The notes: a model not told the origin generated them from the sequence alone. Shown: positions 27,828 through 38,178, counted from the stretch's first letter. The stretch: DNA of 64,000 nucleotides from Aquidulcibacter paucihalophilus (GCF_002105465.1 NZ_NCSQ01000174.1:92794-156793), one strand, 5' to 3'. Numbers and translations: made by a program.

Positions 27828-28481
27828 CTACAAAATCGACTGACCGGTCTTAGCCCAGTCCTTCATAAATGCTTCTAACCCGAGATCGGTTAAAACGTGC
27901 TTATAAAGCGCATGGAAGACTGCAGGCGGCAAAGTTGCACAATCGGCACCCGCCAAGGCAGCGTCTCGAACATGCATCGCTGTGCGCGCAGAGGCAGCTA
28001 GGATCTGCGTTTCAAAACCGTAATTGTCGTAGATAACCCGAATATCGCGGATGAGTTCCATCCCGTCCTGACCATTGTCATCGAGACGTCCGATAAAGGG
28101 CGAAATGTAGGTTGCGCCAGCCTTTGCGGCCAACAAGGCCTGCACAGCCGAGAAGCACAAAGTGACATTAACCGGCGTGCCCTCATCGACCAAAGTCTTG
28201 CAGACGCGCAAGCCAACAGGGGTCAAAGGCAGCTTAACCACGACATTTGGGGCGATCTTTGCCAAAAAGCGGCCCTCAGCCAGCAAGGTATCATAATCGC
28301 TTGCCACAGCTTCGGCGCTGATGGGGCCAGGAATCAATGCACAGATCTCTTCAATAGCATCGGCAATCTTGCGCCCGGACTTTGCGATCAGAGATGGATT
28401 TGTCGTCACGCCGTCAACGAGGCCAGTTGCAGCTAGAATTTTCAGATCGGCGACTTCGGCGGTATCAATAAAAATCTTCAT
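27828..28481 (-). CDS. fsa: Transaldolase-like fructose-6-phosphate aldolase
   Basis: This small TIM-barrel class I aldolase of the TalC/FSA type has 217 residues. It begins [14 protein letters not shown], has the [12 protein letters not shown] block, and the Schiff-base Lys83 in [10 protein letters not shown]. The FSA and short transaldolase subgroups cannot be separated by eye, so either a transaldolase or an F6P aldolase activity is possible. It heads the leftward run of sugar genes and is divergent from galU. In many alphaproteobacteria this gene sits with priA or ATP synthase genes, so its place here is mildly unusual. Confidence 0.88.
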   Translation of the reverse strand: MKIFIDTAEVADLKILAATGLVDGVTTNPSLIAKSGRKIADAIEEICALIPGPISAEAVASDYDTLLAEGRFLAKIAPNVVVKLPLTPVGLRVCKTLVDEGTPVNVTLCFSAVQALLAAKAGATYISPFIGRLDDNGQDGMELIRDIRVIYDNYGFETQILAASARTAMHVRDAALAGADCATLPPAVFHALYKHVLTDLGLEAFMKDWAKTGQSIL

Positions 28482-28757
28482 GAGGGGTCCAGTCCATGGG
28501 TGTGACAGGCGAATGATCAGGAGCCCGCATAAAGCACGCAAGACATCGCCTCAAGGCCAGCGCCCAGTTTGCCGGTGTTTGGTCGGTTCAATCGCTGCGG
28601 AAACCACAGTTTTTCAACCATTCATGGCACGATTTCTGCAACCCGCCGCACACTATGAGTCGGCTGGAACTCCCAGATATCTGCAACAGCGGGTGGGCAC
28701 TAAAGACTTGACGGACTATAGAGCGCACAGATTTGCGCGGGCTCGAGGAAAATATTT

Positions 28758-29633
28758 ATGAGGAAAATTCGTAAAGCCGTTTTGCCAGTGGCAGGATTTG
28801 GAACACGTGTGCTGCCGGCAACCAAATCATTGCCGAAAGAAATGTTGCCCGTCTTTGATCGCCCCGCCGTCCATTGGGTTGTTGAAGAGGCGTTGGAAGC
28901 AGGGATTGAACACTTTGTCTTTGTGACTGGCCGCAATAAAAATGCGATCGAGGACTATTTTGACCGCGCTTATGAGCTGGAAGACTCCCTGCGTCGGGCC
29001 GGCAAGACTGTGCAATTGAAAATGCTTGAGGACATGCTGCCAGAGGCGGGGTCAAAAAGCTTTGTGCGCCAACAATCACCGCTCGGCCTTGGACATGCGG
29101 TTTGGTGCGCCCGAGACATTATTGGTAATGAGCCTTTTGCTGTTTTGCTGCCGGACGTCTTGGTGCAGGCAAGCCCTTCATGCCTGGCCCAAATGATTGC
29201 GGGTTATGAGGAGGTTGGCGGCAACGTGATTGCCGTAGATCCTGTGCCAATGGATCAGGTTTCGAGCTATGGCGTGATTGCCCATGGTCCTAAAGTTGGC
29301 AAATCCATGCCGGTCACCGGCATGGTCGAGAAGCCAGCTAAAGAAGTTGCGCCTTCAAATTTGCGGATTACGGGTCGCTATATTCTTCAGCCAGAAATTT
29401 TCCATTATCTTGAAACCCAGGAACGTGGGGCAGGTGGCGAAATTCAATTGACCGACGCCATGCTGCGATTGATGGAAGTCCAAGCCTTCCATGCCGTTGA
29501 ATTTCAGGGACGCGACTTTGATTGCGGCTCTCGGATTGGCTATGCCGAAGCCTTTATTGGCTATGCGCTCAAGGATCCTGAACTTGGCGCAGACGTCCGG
29601 GCTATGATCGAAAAGCTGCTGGCGCGAGACTAA
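28758..29633 (+). CDS. galU: UTP-glucose-1-phosphate uridylyltransferase
   Basis: The enzyme (291 residues, normal length) makes UDP-glucose. Its motifs are PVAGFGTRVLPATKSLPKEMLPV, in which the nucleotide-binding G-x-G-T-R is complete, then LGLGHAVWCA, LLPDVLV and the sugar-binding VEKPA. It is followed by ugd, together giving UDP-glucuronate. It is divergent from the fsa-manC run, with 276 bases between. Confidence 0.96.
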   Translation: MRKIRKAVLPVAGFGTRVLPATKSLPKEMLPVFDRPAVHWVVEEALEAGIEHFVFVTGRNKNAIEDYFDRAYELEDSLRRAGKTVQLKMLEDMLPEAGSKSFVRQQSPLGLGHAVWCARDIIGNEPFAVLLPDVLVQASPSCLAQMIAGYEEVGGNVIAVDPVPMDQVSSYGVIAHGPKVGKSMPVTGMVEKPAKEVAPSNLRITGRYILQPEIFHYLETQERGAGGEIQLTDAMLRLMEVQAFHAVEFQGRDFDCGSRIGYAEAFIGYALKDPELGADVRAMIEKLLARD

Positions 29634-29789
29634 AGACTGGAAAGTACAGCGGTCTGACCTGCGCATTTACAGCAATAGACTTATTTTCTTCAAACCTATC
29701 GCCTAAAGAAGCAGGTAAAGAGCAGATTAATTTGGGCTATATGATCGGCCCTGCATCACATGAAATCGATATAAACAAGGGTTCGAAAC

Positions 29790-31094
29790 ATGCGCGTTAC
29801 AATGGTTGGCACAGGTTATGTTGGTTTGGTTTCAGGTGCCTGCTTCGCCGATTTCGGGCATCAGGTTATTTGCGTCGATAAGGATGCAGGCAAGATTGAC
29901 CGGTTGCACCAAGGGATTATGCCAATCTTCGAGCCCGGACTTGAAGACTTAGTCGCATCTAACGTGAAGGCTGGTCGCCTATCCTTCACGACCGATCTAA
30001 GCGAGGCCGTAAAGGATGCCGACACCGTGTTCATCGCGGTCGGAACGCCATCGCGGCGCGGCGACGGCCATGCGGACTTGTCTTATGTGGAGCAGGCCGC
30101 GCGCGAAATTGCCGAGCATATGCAAGGCTATACGGTCGTCGTGAACAAATCGACCGTCCCGGTTGGGACAGGTGACCTCGTTCAATCAATCATGACGGAA
30201 GTTAACCCAAAAGGGGACTTCTCCGTGGTTTCCAATCCTGAGTTCCTGCGCGAGGGGGCTGCAATTGGCGACTTCAAGCGACCAGACCGCGTCGTCGTGG
30301 GGACCGAGGATGAGCGCGCACGCCAAGTCATGCGCGAGCTTTATCGGCCTTTGTTTTTGAATGAAACGCCGATCCTGTTTACAGATCGACGGACCAGCGA
30401 ATTGATCAAATATGCCGCCAATGCATTCTTGGCCGTCAAGATCGCTTATATCAACGAAATGGCTGACCTGTGCGAACAGGTAGGTGCTAATGTCCAAGAA
30501 GTTGCGCGCGGGATTGGCCTCGACAACCGGATTGGCAAAAAGTTTCTGAATGCTGGACCTGGTTATGGTGGATCCTGCTTCCCGAAAGACACCCTGGCGC
30601 TGATGCGCACGGCTCAAGAAGCCCACGCCCCGGTGACGATTGTGGAGGCAACCGTTGCTTCCAATACCAACCGAAAGAAGCGTATGGCTGGCAAGGTAAT
30701 TGAAGCATGCGGCGGGGATGTGAATGGCAAAACCATTGGCATTTTGGGCCTGACCTTCAAGCCAAACACAGACGACATGCGAGATTCCCCAAGTTTGGAC
30801 ATCGTGCCTGCTCTGCTGGCAGCGGGCGCAAAGATCAAAGCCTATGATCCCGAAGGCATGGAAGAAGCCAAAAAAGAGCTCTCTGGCATAGAGATGGTAG
30901 ACGGCCCTTATGCGGTTGCTGACCATGCAGATGCGATCGTTATCCTAACCGAATGGGACCAATTCCGTGCCCTCGATTTTGAGCGGATCGCGACGCAGAT
31001 GACAAAGCCTGTCATGGTGGATTTGCGGAACATTTATAATCCAGATGATCTGCGCAAAGATGGGTTCACCTATGTGAGCATTGGTCGAAAATGA
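29790..31094 (+). CDS. ugd: UDP-glucose 6-dehydrogenase
   Basis: The enzyme (434 residues) oxidises UDP-glucose twice to UDP-glucuronate. It has the NAD motif GTGYVGLVSGACFADFGH, the hinge region around KYAANAFLAVKIAYINE, and catalytic Cys263 in GPGYGGSCFPKD. The 156-base gap after galU may hold its own promoter. Downstream users could be a GlcA- or GalA-containing polysaccharide. Confidence 0.96.
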   Translation: MRVTMVGTGYVGLVSGACFADFGHQVICVDKDAGKIDRLHQGIMPIFEPGLEDLVASNVKAGRLSFTTDLSEAVKDADTVFIAVGTPSRRGDGHADLSYVEQAAREIAEHMQGYTVVVNKSTVPVGTGDLVQSIMTEVNPKGDFSVVSNPEFLREGAAIGDFKRPDRVVVGTEDERARQVMRELYRPLFLNETPILFTDRRTSELIKYAANAFLAVKIAYINEMADLCEQVGANVQEVARGIGLDNRIGKKFLNAGPGYGGSCFPKDTLALMRTAQEAHAPVTIVEATVASNTNRKKRMAGKVIEACGGDVNGKTIGILGLTFKPNTDDMRDSPSLDIVPALLAAGAKIKAYDPEGMEEAKKELSGIEMVDGPYAVADHADAIVILTEWDQFRALDFERIATQMTKPVMVDLRNIYNPDDLRKDGFTYVSIGRK

Positions 31095-31202
31095 AATTGA
31101 TGGCTCATGCGAGGCTTAGATGACCTCGCTTGTAAAGCCACGCCGACATAGATTATTGGTCGCATATAGCGCAGCTTTATTGTGAAATGTTGAGGGTCAT
31201 GC

Positions 31203-32477
31203 ATGGGTGTCGTGGAAGCATTGCGACGCTGGTGGCATACATTCCCAATGCCGCTCCGCGTGTGTCTTGGAAAGCGACTTCGGTTTCTGATCGATCCAAT
31301 TATCGCTTTAGGTCTGCCCAAAGCGGTTAAGGATCAAGTCCATAGCTTTCGGTCTGTTGCAATCTTGGGTGCATTTTCTTCCCCTATTGGTCACGGAATC
31401 GCAGCGAAACTACTAGAGTATGAACTACGCGCAGGTGGTGTCAGCGTCCGTAAAATTGACGCCTCTAAGTGGATTGGAGCACCAATCGACCCCAAGCTTG
31501 CGATCCGATCAGAAGAGCTGGCACCTGATGATGTTTTAATCGTCGCTTTGAATCCTGATGTTGCAATTCACGCCCTTGCCAAAATGGGCAAAGAAAAGCT
31601 GCGCAATCGAAAAATAATTGGCTATTGGGTCTGGGAACTGGAAGTCGTGCCCGCTTTTTGGAAGTTGGCTGGGCGTTTCGCGCACGAAATCTGGACCCCC
31701 AGCACCTTCTCAGCCATTGCACTTAAAAAGCTGTTTGATGTTCCGGTTCATGTCGTTCCCCATCCGGTCGCGCTCTTGCCGCCGCCCGAGGTGACGGCAG
31801 AGCGCCGAGCTCGGAGTCGTGAAGCGCTTGGCATTTCTGACTCTGCCTTTGTTGCCATTCAAAGCTTTTCACTTGCCTCTAGCCTGACCCGCAAAAATGC
31901 TATTGGGGCCATTTCCGCATTTGTGGCCGCTTTTCATGATCAACCCGATGCTCGGTTAATCCTGCGTCATTTGTCTGGTGATCGGTTTCCAGACTCGCTG
32001 CATCGCCTGCGAGAAGCTGCCCAAGTTGCAGGTCCGCAAATCATCCTGCGCCCTGCGGGTGATGGCTTGGAAGATTTGCACGATTTATATGCTGCCTGCG
32101 ATGTCTATATCTCTTTGCATCGCACCGAAGGGTTCGGGCTGAATCTAGCCGAAATCATGTTGGCAGGACGCCCCCTGATTGCGACTAAGTGGTCGGGAAA
32201 CTTAGACTTTATGGACAATAAATGCGTGGCTTTGGTCAATGCTGACCTTGTGGCACTTGATGATCCTGACAAGGTCTATACTCAAAAGGCAGCACGATGG
32301 GCCGAGCCCCGCATGGATGAGGCCATCCGCTGGCTTCAAACCTTGGCTCGCAATCCAGATCAACGTCTTAAGCTGGCGGAAGCGGGTAAGGCGAAAGCCA
32401 TGGCGGTCCTTGGCGGTCGCGCAATCGAAGTTCTCCATGGGGTAAATCGCACCGACATGGCTTCTCCTGAAGGCTAG
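31203..32477 (+). CDS. Glycosyltransferase, group 1 (GT4-like)
   Basis: This 424-residue GT-B glycosyltransferase shows an N-terminal domain with GAFSSPIGHGIAAKLLEYEL and a C-terminal nucleotide-sugar domain with SFSLASSLTRKNAIGAISAF, ILRPAGDGLEDLHDLYAACDVYI split across two strands, and the E-x7-E motif in HRTEGFGLNLAEIM. Such proteins resemble the mannosyltransferases found beside polysaccharide genes. Its position after galU and ugd and facing a WbpM-like gene suggests a second polysaccharide activity. Donor unknown. Confidence 0.82.
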   Translation: MGVVEALRRWWHTFPMPLRVCLGKRLRFLIDPIIALGLPKAVKDQVHSFRSVAILGAFSSPIGHGIAAKLLEYELRAGGVSVRKIDASKWIGAPIDPKLAIRSEELAPDDVLIVALNPDVAIHALAKMGKEKLRNRKIIGYWVWELEVVPAFWKLAGRFAHEIWTPSTFSAIALKKLFDVPVHVVPHPVALLPPPEVTAERRARSREALGISDSAFVAIQSFSLASSLTRKNAIGAISAFVAAFHDQPDARLILRHLSGDRFPDSLHRLREAAQVAGPQIILRPAGDGLEDLHDLYAACDVYISLHRTEGFGLNLAEIMLAGRPLIATKWSGNLDFMDNKCVALVNADLVALDDPDKVYTQKAARWAEPRMDEAIRWLQTLARNPDQRLKLAEAGKAKAMAVLGGRAIEVLHGVNRTDMASPEG

Positions 32478-32488
32478 TTTCGGTTGGC

Positions 32489-34384
32489 CTATTCGACGTT
32501 TCGAAGATCAACGCTCGTAATCATGGCTTGATCGCCTCGCCGCTTAAAGTCTGGCAAAATGCGTTGTAACCACATCAAGGCAGCCGTTTCCTTATCCTTT
32601 CGGGCGGCATCCAAAACATGGTCGATCAGCGTACGCAGGTTTTCGGGTGGCTCCATAGGATCGCTGGCGACAAGCACCCCGTCTACAGCTGTGTTTTCAA
32701 CACGCTCAAACGAGTGGAACAATTCTTCATGTAAACGTTCGCCGGGCCGCAAGCCTGTTTCCACAATTGCGATATCGCGCCAGGGCTCTTTTCCCTTCAT
32801 CCGGATCATCGCCTCAGCGAGTTCCATAATCCGTACAGGTTCGCCCATGTCGAGCACAAACTGACCGCCGGACATGGTGCCACCCTTTTCAGCCCCAATG
32901 GCGGCCGCCTGCAGCACGAGGGAGCTGGCTTCCTCGACCGTCATGAACCAACGCGTCATCTCTGAATGGGTAATGGTGACAGGCCCGCCTCGGGCAATCT
33001 GGCGCTCAAACACCGGCATAACCGAACCGCTTGACCCCAGAACATTACCAAAGCGAACCGAGTGGAAGGCCCCTTTGGCTCGGCGCGAGCAATCGCGCAC
33101 ATAAAGCTCGGCAACACGTTTCGCCGCGCCCATAACATTAACGGGATTGACCGCCTTGTCGGTGGAAATGAAGACAAAGGATTCAACATCCACTGCCATA
33201 GCGGCATCAGCGACCACACATGTGCCGCCGAGATTAACTTCAAGGGCCTCGCAGAAATGGCCTTCCATCATCGGCACATGTTTGTTTGCCGCAGCATGAA
33301 CGACCACATGGGGACGATATTTTTCAAAGATCGCATTGATGCGTTGCGCATCGCGAATGTCACAGAGACGTGCGACAATATCGATACTGGGGTGGGTGGC
33401 ACGGATTTCTGACGAGATCTGGAAGAGATTATTCTCAGACGAGTCAACCAAAACGATCCTGCTGGGGGAAAGCTCCGCGATTTGCTTAACGATTTCGCTG
33501 CCAATGGTCCCGCCTGCGCCGGTCACCAAAATCTGCTTAAATCGGACAAGACCACGAGGACCGCGTAAATCGAGTTCGCGGCGTGTGCGTCCAAGAACAT
33601 CGGCGGGATGCACCGCACCCAGAGTTGCACCTGCCCCTTCGGGAATTCGCATCAGGGCAACACCCTTTCGGGCAGCAACTTGCAAGGCGACTTGGGCAGC
33701 TCTGCGGGCGGGGTCACGACCAATGAGCGCAATCCGGACTTCAGAGTTGCGCGACAGCGCATCGGTGACCAGTGGCTCTAAGGTTTCGAGGCCGCCAAAC
33801 ACGCGTGCACCGGCAAAAATCTTACCGACTTGGGTGCCCATGGTTGAAACAATGGCAATTGGGCGGATCGGCAGCGGCCCCGTCAAGCGAGCGGCGTGAA
33901 TTGCTTGCGTGATTGCATCGGTCGGCCCCACCAAAATCGTCGCTGGTGCATTTGGTGCGATGGTGCGGAAAAGGGCACGAAGACCACCCCCCGAAAGCAC
34001 CCGGGCAAAGCCGCGCGCTGCAGCCATCAGAACGAGAGAAACCAATGCGGCGAGAGCCGGTGAAATGCGCGGCACTGTGACCGAGGGATCGACAAAGAAT
34101 AGAACCGCAACCGTCCCGATACCCGCAGCGGCAATCGCTTGACTTAAGCGAACCAAGTCGTCGGCGGATGTCCAGCGCCACACCAATTGATTGAGGCGAA
34201 AGGCGATCAAGGCGACCGCGATCGAAATACCATAACAAACCAAGGCAATGATCGTACCTTCGACCGACGCAGGCTCTAGACCAATCCCATAGGCAAGATA
34301 GAGGGCAAGCCAGAAGCTCAATACCGCCAAGGCGATATCAATTAAGTAGCCTGTCGAAAAGATTTTGAGTTTATGGCGGTTCAA
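32489..34384 (-). CDS. Membrane-anchored nucleotide-sugar dehydratase (WbpM/PglF/CapD type)
   Basis: This 631-residue enzyme has four N-terminal hydrophobic segments (first about 130 residues), a central CoA-binding-like Rossmann fold, and a C-terminal SDR domain with TGAGGTIGSE and STDKAVNPVNVMGAAKR. Met replaces the usual catalytic Tyr (MGAAK), the mark of PglF/WbpM UDP-GlcNAc 4,6-dehydratases. It would start amino-sugar or initiating-sugar synthesis. The chosen TTG overlaps the TGA of the preceding heparinase-like gene and follows GAGGA by five bases; the frame extends to 34411. Confidence 0.88.
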   Translation of the reverse strand: MNRHKLKIFSTGYLIDIALAVLSFWLALYLAYGIGLEPASVEGTIIALVCYGISIAVALIAFRLNQLVWRWTSADDLVRLSQAIAAAGIGTVAVLFFVDPSVTVPRISPALAALVSLVLMAAARGFARVLSGGGLRALFRTIAPNAPATILVGPTDAITQAIHAARLTGPLPIRPIAIVSTMGTQVGKIFAGARVFGGLETLEPLVTDALSRNSEVRIALIGRDPARRAAQVALQVAARKGVALMRIPEGAGATLGAVHPADVLGRTRRELDLRGPRGLVRFKQILVTGAGGTIGSEIVKQIAELSPSRIVLVDSSENNLFQISSEIRATHPSIDIVARLCDIRDAQRINAIFEKYRPHVVVHAAANKHVPMMEGHFCEALEVNLGGTCVVADAAMAVDVESFVFISTDKAVNPVNVMGAAKRVAELYVRDCSRRAKGAFHSVRFGNVLGSSGSVMPVFERQIARGGPVTITHSEMTRWFMTVEEASSLVLQAAAIGAEKGGTMSGGQFVLDMGEPVRIMELAEAMIRMKGKEPWRDIAIVETGLRPGERLHEELFHSFERVENTAVDGVLVASDPMEPPENLRTLIDHVLDAARKDKETAALMWLQRILPDFKRRGDQAMITSVDLRNVE

Positions 34385-35964
34385 ATCAAATCCTCGACCT
34401 GCAGGTCCCAACGAATAATGATGTCTTTGGCCAGATTGGCGCCCCGGACCCTACAAAGCAGCTGATGGCGGCGATTTTGTGACAATCCGGCAGAATTGTC
34501 GATGTTAACTTCATTTACCTCGGTATCCAAGCCTTGACAGCGGAACCGCCACGCGCGGTTTGCAGGTGTGCGGATCAAAATGCTCTCGCCATCGCGACTG
34601 GGCACAGCTCGACACCCCTCACCCAGATCGAACATCAGCGTACGTATCCGCACGCGAGATCCATTGGCACCCGCAAACATCGCGTCCTCACCCTGAACAT
34701 GACGACCATCGTCGCTGATCGTCATGGTACGGACGCAACTATGGCGTTGGCCTTCAACCTCAAAGCTCGCCTTCGCCTCCAGCAAAGCAGATCCATCTTC
34801 GTCGCGTCGTCGGATTTGCGGGTCGACGAGGTCTACGGATCGATCAAACTGCAGTGCCGACAAACCCGAAGGGCCATTGGATAGGAGTGCCAAACCGTGG
34901 GCTTCAAATTCAACAATTGGTCCAACTTCAGAGACACCCATGGGGGTGCGTAACCACAGGCGCGTGGAACCCGCCTCAATCAAGCCAATATGTCCAGTTT
35001 TGAGCACGGATGACCGCCGCCAGCGCCCCGGGCCCAACACGGACTCAACCAAGCCGCCATACCCGCGCTGCTTATTGAACGTCACAAGTGAGCCGTCTGC
35101 ACGCTGCAGACTAGCCAGGGCTTGCCGCACGCGTTGCGCGATTGGCTCAGCTTCCACAACCCGTGTGAGCATTGCAAGATCGGCAGCGGCAGACAAGGTT
35201 CCCAAGGGCGACCCATCTGCAAACATGCCATCTGGTGCGATCAATTCCTCGGCATGATCTAGCGCTTCTGAGACTGTGGTTTGTCGCAAAAGCGCAGGTG
35301 CACTGCCGCTAACGCCAAGAATGGCTGCGGCTCGCGTCCATTTAGCGCGGCGGCTCATGGGTTCCCACCCGCCAGCCAGATTGGCAAGGAAGCCGCGGTC
35401 GGGCTCAATCAAAGAAGCAATATCTGCCAAAAGCCCGTGCCAAATTCTCCCTTGCAGCGAGGACGAAAAAGAAGGCAACAAGGGCAAGAGATGAGCCAGC
35501 CAATTTATCACCCGACGGCCGCGCCAAATCAGGACATCGCTACGACTTGGGGCACTGCCCGCCGCCTTCCAGATCGCCAAACCAGTTTGAGGCTCTTGTG
35601 CCCGACGCTGGAACCACTGTTCCAGCCAAAGCTCTAGAATGGGAACCAAGTCCCCATAGGAGGGCGACAAATCGCGCAAAAACTCAAAGGAAACTGCCCA
35701 ACTTTGAGTCATGGCCTCCGGAATCGAGAATGGTCCAAGAAAAGGATCAAAACTGCCGAGGCCCGTGCGGCTGGGAGTTCGGCCCTGCAAGAGTTCAAGG
35801 CCTTCTTCGTGAACAGAGGGACGGAAGTCTGGCAAGGGGTGCCATTGCCGTGAAACAAGCGTGCCGTCCTCACGAAATACGCCGGTTTCAAAGAGGCCGC
35901 GCATGTGTTGCCCGAGACGCGCTGTCATACCCGCCCCTGACTGATGCTTGGCTTGAACTGGCAT
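34381..35964 (-). CDS. Heparinase II/III family protein
   Basis: This 527-residue protein has an alpha/alpha-toroid part (first 300 residues, with the DGMFADGSP segment) and a C-terminal beta-sandwich of the heparinase II/III C-terminal family (HIGLIEAGSTRLWLR, FEAHGLALLSNG). It has no signal peptide. It follows rpe closely (10 bases) and overlaps the dehydratase gene. In several alphaproteobacteria a heparinase-like gene sits beside rpe and rsmB, as here; its substrate there is not established. Polysaccharide lyase activity is a family-level guess. Confidence 0.8.
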   Translation of the reverse strand: MPVQAKHQSGAGMTARLGQHMRGLFETGVFREDGTLVSRQWHPLPDFRPSVHEEGLELLQGRTPSRTGLGSFDPFLGPFSIPEAMTQSWAVSFEFLRDLSPSYGDLVPILELWLEQWFQRRAQEPQTGLAIWKAAGSAPSRSDVLIWRGRRVINWLAHLLPLLPSFSSSLQGRIWHGLLADIASLIEPDRGFLANLAGGWEPMSRRAKWTRAAAILGVSGSAPALLRQTTVSEALDHAEELIAPDGMFADGSPLGTLSAAADLAMLTRVVEAEPIAQRVRQALASLQRADGSLVTFNKQRGYGGLVESVLGPGRWRRSSVLKTGHIGLIEAGSTRLWLRTPMGVSEVGPIVEFEAHGLALLSNGPSGLSALQFDRSVDLVDPQIRRRDEDGSALLEAKASFEVEGQRHSCVRTMTISDDGRHVQGEDAMFAGANGSRVRIRTLMFDLGEGCRAVPSRDGESILIRTPANRAWRFRCQGLDTEVNEVNIDNSAGLSQNRRHQLLCRVRGANLAKDIIIRWDLQVEDLI

Positions 35965-35973
35965 ATCTAACCT

Positions 35974-36639
35974 CTAGCCTGCGGCCGCTTTTAGGGCTGC
36001 AATATTGGCTTGATAATGTTCAGGGCCACCTTTGAAGACGGCCGTCCCGGCCACCAACGTATCTGCCCCGGCATTGTAGCAATCCCGGGCCGTCTGAGGG
36101 TTCACCCCACCATCGACCTCCAACAGAATTTCCCTGCCGGTGCGATCAATCATCTTCCGCAAGGTTTCAATCTTGCCCAATTGACTGGGCAGAAATGCTT
36201 GGCCGCCAAAGCCGGGATTGATACTCATCACCAAAATCAAGTCGACCATATCCATGACATGGTCCAAGACAGATTCATGCGTTGAGGGATTTAAAACGAC
36301 ACCAGCCTTCTTACCCAGATTACGAATGGTCTGGAGACTGCGGTGCAAATGCGGACCGGCTTCTGGATGGATCGAGATAATATCAGCCCCTGCCTCGGCA
36401 AAGGCCTGCAAATAGGGATCAGCCGGAGCGATCATTAAATGGACATCAAACGGCCGATCCGAGTGTGGACGCAAAGCCTTCACCACTTGGGGGCCGATTG
36501 TAATGTTGGGTACAAAGTGCCCGTCCATCACATCAATATGGATAAGATCGGCACCCGCACGTGTTATTGCGGCAACTTCGGCGCCGAGTTTGGCAAAGTC
36601 CGCAGATAGAATGGACGGGCTGATGAGTAGCTTTGACAT
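35974..36639 (-). CDS. rpe: Ribulose-phosphate 3-epimerase
   Basis: This TIM barrel has 221 residues. Its markers are [30 protein letters not shown] (two metal-binding His and an Asp), [17 protein letters not shown] and EVDGGVN. It belongs to the pentose phosphate and Calvin cycles. It is tightly linked to the heparinase-like gene and follows rsmB by 65 bases. Confidence 0.96.
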   Translation of the reverse strand: MSKLLISPSILSADFAKLGAEVAAITRAGADLIHIDVMDGHFVPNITIGPQVVKALRPHSDRPFDVHLMIAPADPYLQAFAEAGADIISIHPEAGPHLHRSLQTIRNLGKKAGVVLNPSTHESVLDHVMDMVDLILVMSINPGFGGQAFLPSQLGKIETLRKMIDRTGREILLEVDGGVNPQTARDCYNAGADTLVAGTAVFKGGPEHYQANIAALKAAAG

Positions 36640-36704
36640 CGCTTAGTCATGCTCTGTTTCGGGGGGCTGCTGCAAGATGGCAATTTGGCCCGTGGGCCGG
36701 CGAC

Positions 36705-38099
36705 CTAACTTGGCTTTACAAATCGCGCGATAAAGAACCCATCCATGCCGCCCCGATCCCCCCAATAACTTGGCAACACGCGCAAACAGCCCTGATCGGT
36801 CACCGCTTGCCCCAATTCGGGGACCTCTTCCGGCGATATTGGGGCCAAATTGAGCCCAGACTCGAGGGCTGCCGCCACCGCTGGATCGGCCTCTTCCGGC
36901 TCTAGCGAACATACGGCATAAACAAGCCGACCGCCCGGCTTCAGGGCTGCGGCTGCTGCGCGAACCAGTTCAATCTGCACCGTGGCAAAACGCGCGACGT
37001 CACTGGGCGTCTTGATCCAAAGCGTTTCTGGATTGCGGCGCAACGTGCCGGTGGCGCTGCAGGGGGCGTCCAACAAAATCGCGTCAAAATAGGGTTCTGC
37101 CGAAACGGTACGGGCATCTGCAACCTGCAAACGCGCCGTCAAGCTTGTGCGTGCAAGATTTTCCGCCACGCGATTAATCCGCGCTGCATCGAGATCAAGC
37201 GCGGTTACATCCGCGCCACTGGCGGCCAATTGCATGGTCTTTCCGCCAGGGGCAGCACACATATCCAAGACGACTTCGCCGGGCTTCGTTGCCAATAGGC
37301 GCGCGGGCAAAGCGGCGGCGGCATCTTGCACCCAGTAATTGCCCTCATCCCAAAGGGGTAAGCTTGTCACATCGCTGGGCGTTTCTTTAAGTCGAATACT
37401 GCCTGTCGGCAAAACGATGCCATCAACCGCAGCGGCAATGGCTGCAGGATCGCCCTTTGTTGTCAGATCCAGAGCAGGCTGACGGGAAAGGCTTGCCGCA
37501 ATCGCATCAGCGGCTTCAGCGCCATAGGCTGCACGCCAACGGTTCCACCACAAGGCAGGAACGCGTTCGCGGTCGTGCGGCCGCACCAAGGGTTCGGTTG
37601 CAATCCGGCGCAGCACCGCATTGATCAAGCCAGCGAAGCCACGCCCGGTTGCTTCAAACTTCGCTAAATCCACAGACCGACCTACGGCCGCATGGGGCGG
37701 AGCTAAGCCCTCGATCAACTGAGCAGCACCGACGCGTAAGAGCGCTTTGGCAAAATGCGCACTATCGGGCAAAGGCTTGGCCAACTTTGTCGCCAAGACC
37801 GCATCTACCAAACCTAATGCGCGCAAGGTGGCCAGTGTCAAATGAGCTGCAAAGCCGCGATCGCGCCCATCCAGTCGAACAAACGCCTGCTCCTTGCGCA
37901 TAGCCTCTTCCAAGGTCCACCTTTGATCCACAACATGGGACACTAGGCAGACCGCCGCGAAGCGCGCCGGATCGGGATTGGCTAGTGGACGGGGTGTTCG
38001 GCGCTCACCACCAGACCTTTGGCCGGAATCTCTGCGGGGAGAGCCAGATGGCGGTCTACGGTGACGTGAGCGTTCGGGATGGGATGGGTCAGACGGCAT
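36705..38099 (-). CDS. rsmB: 16S rRNA (cytosine-C5)-methyltransferase RsmB/Sun
   Basis: This 464-residue protein has an N-terminal NusB-like domain (about 40-170) and a SAM-dependent methyltransferase domain with VLDMCAAPGGKTMQ, LLDAPCSATGTLRRNPE (catalytic Cys) and VYAVCSLEPEEA (second Cys). The first 40 residues are Arg/Pro-rich and may be a linker or an over-extended start. It lies downstream of htpX on the same strand. Confidence 0.93.
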   Translation of the reverse strand: MPSDPSHPERSRHRRPPSGSPRRDSGQRSGGERRTPRPLANPDPARFAAVCLVSHVVDQRWTLEEAMRKEQAFVRLDGRDRGFAAHLTLATLRALGLVDAVLATKLAKPLPDSAHFAKALLRVGAAQLIEGLAPPHAAVGRSVDLAKFEATGRGFAGLINAVLRRIATEPLVRPHDRERVPALWWNRWRAAYGAEAADAIAASLSRQPALDLTTKGDPAAIAAAVDGIVLPTGSIRLKETPSDVTSLPLWDEGNYWVQDAAAALPARLLATKPGEVVLDMCAAPGGKTMQLAASGADVTALDLDAARINRVAENLARTSLTARLQVADARTVSAEPYFDAILLDAPCSATGTLRRNPETLWIKTPSDVARFATVQIELVRAAAAALKPGGRLVYAVCSLEPEEADPAVAAALESGLNLAPISPEEVPELGQAVTDQGCLRVLPSYWGDRGGMDGFFIARFVKPS

Positions 38100-38178
38100 G
38101 GCGCAGGCTCCTGCGCGTCCAACCGCTTCCGGTCAAGTGCCAGGGCAGAGGCAAGGATGCATAAAGCATCCCAATTCA

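Noticed and set aside
30186-30926. Minus-strand frame of 246 residues antisense to ugd
   Set aside because: ugd is intact with its catalytic Cys; the antisense frame has no coherent domain.
31109-31129. GCGAGG...CCTCGC hairpin after ugd
   Set aside because: Six-base stem with a nine-base loop and no U-run; too weak to call a terminator.
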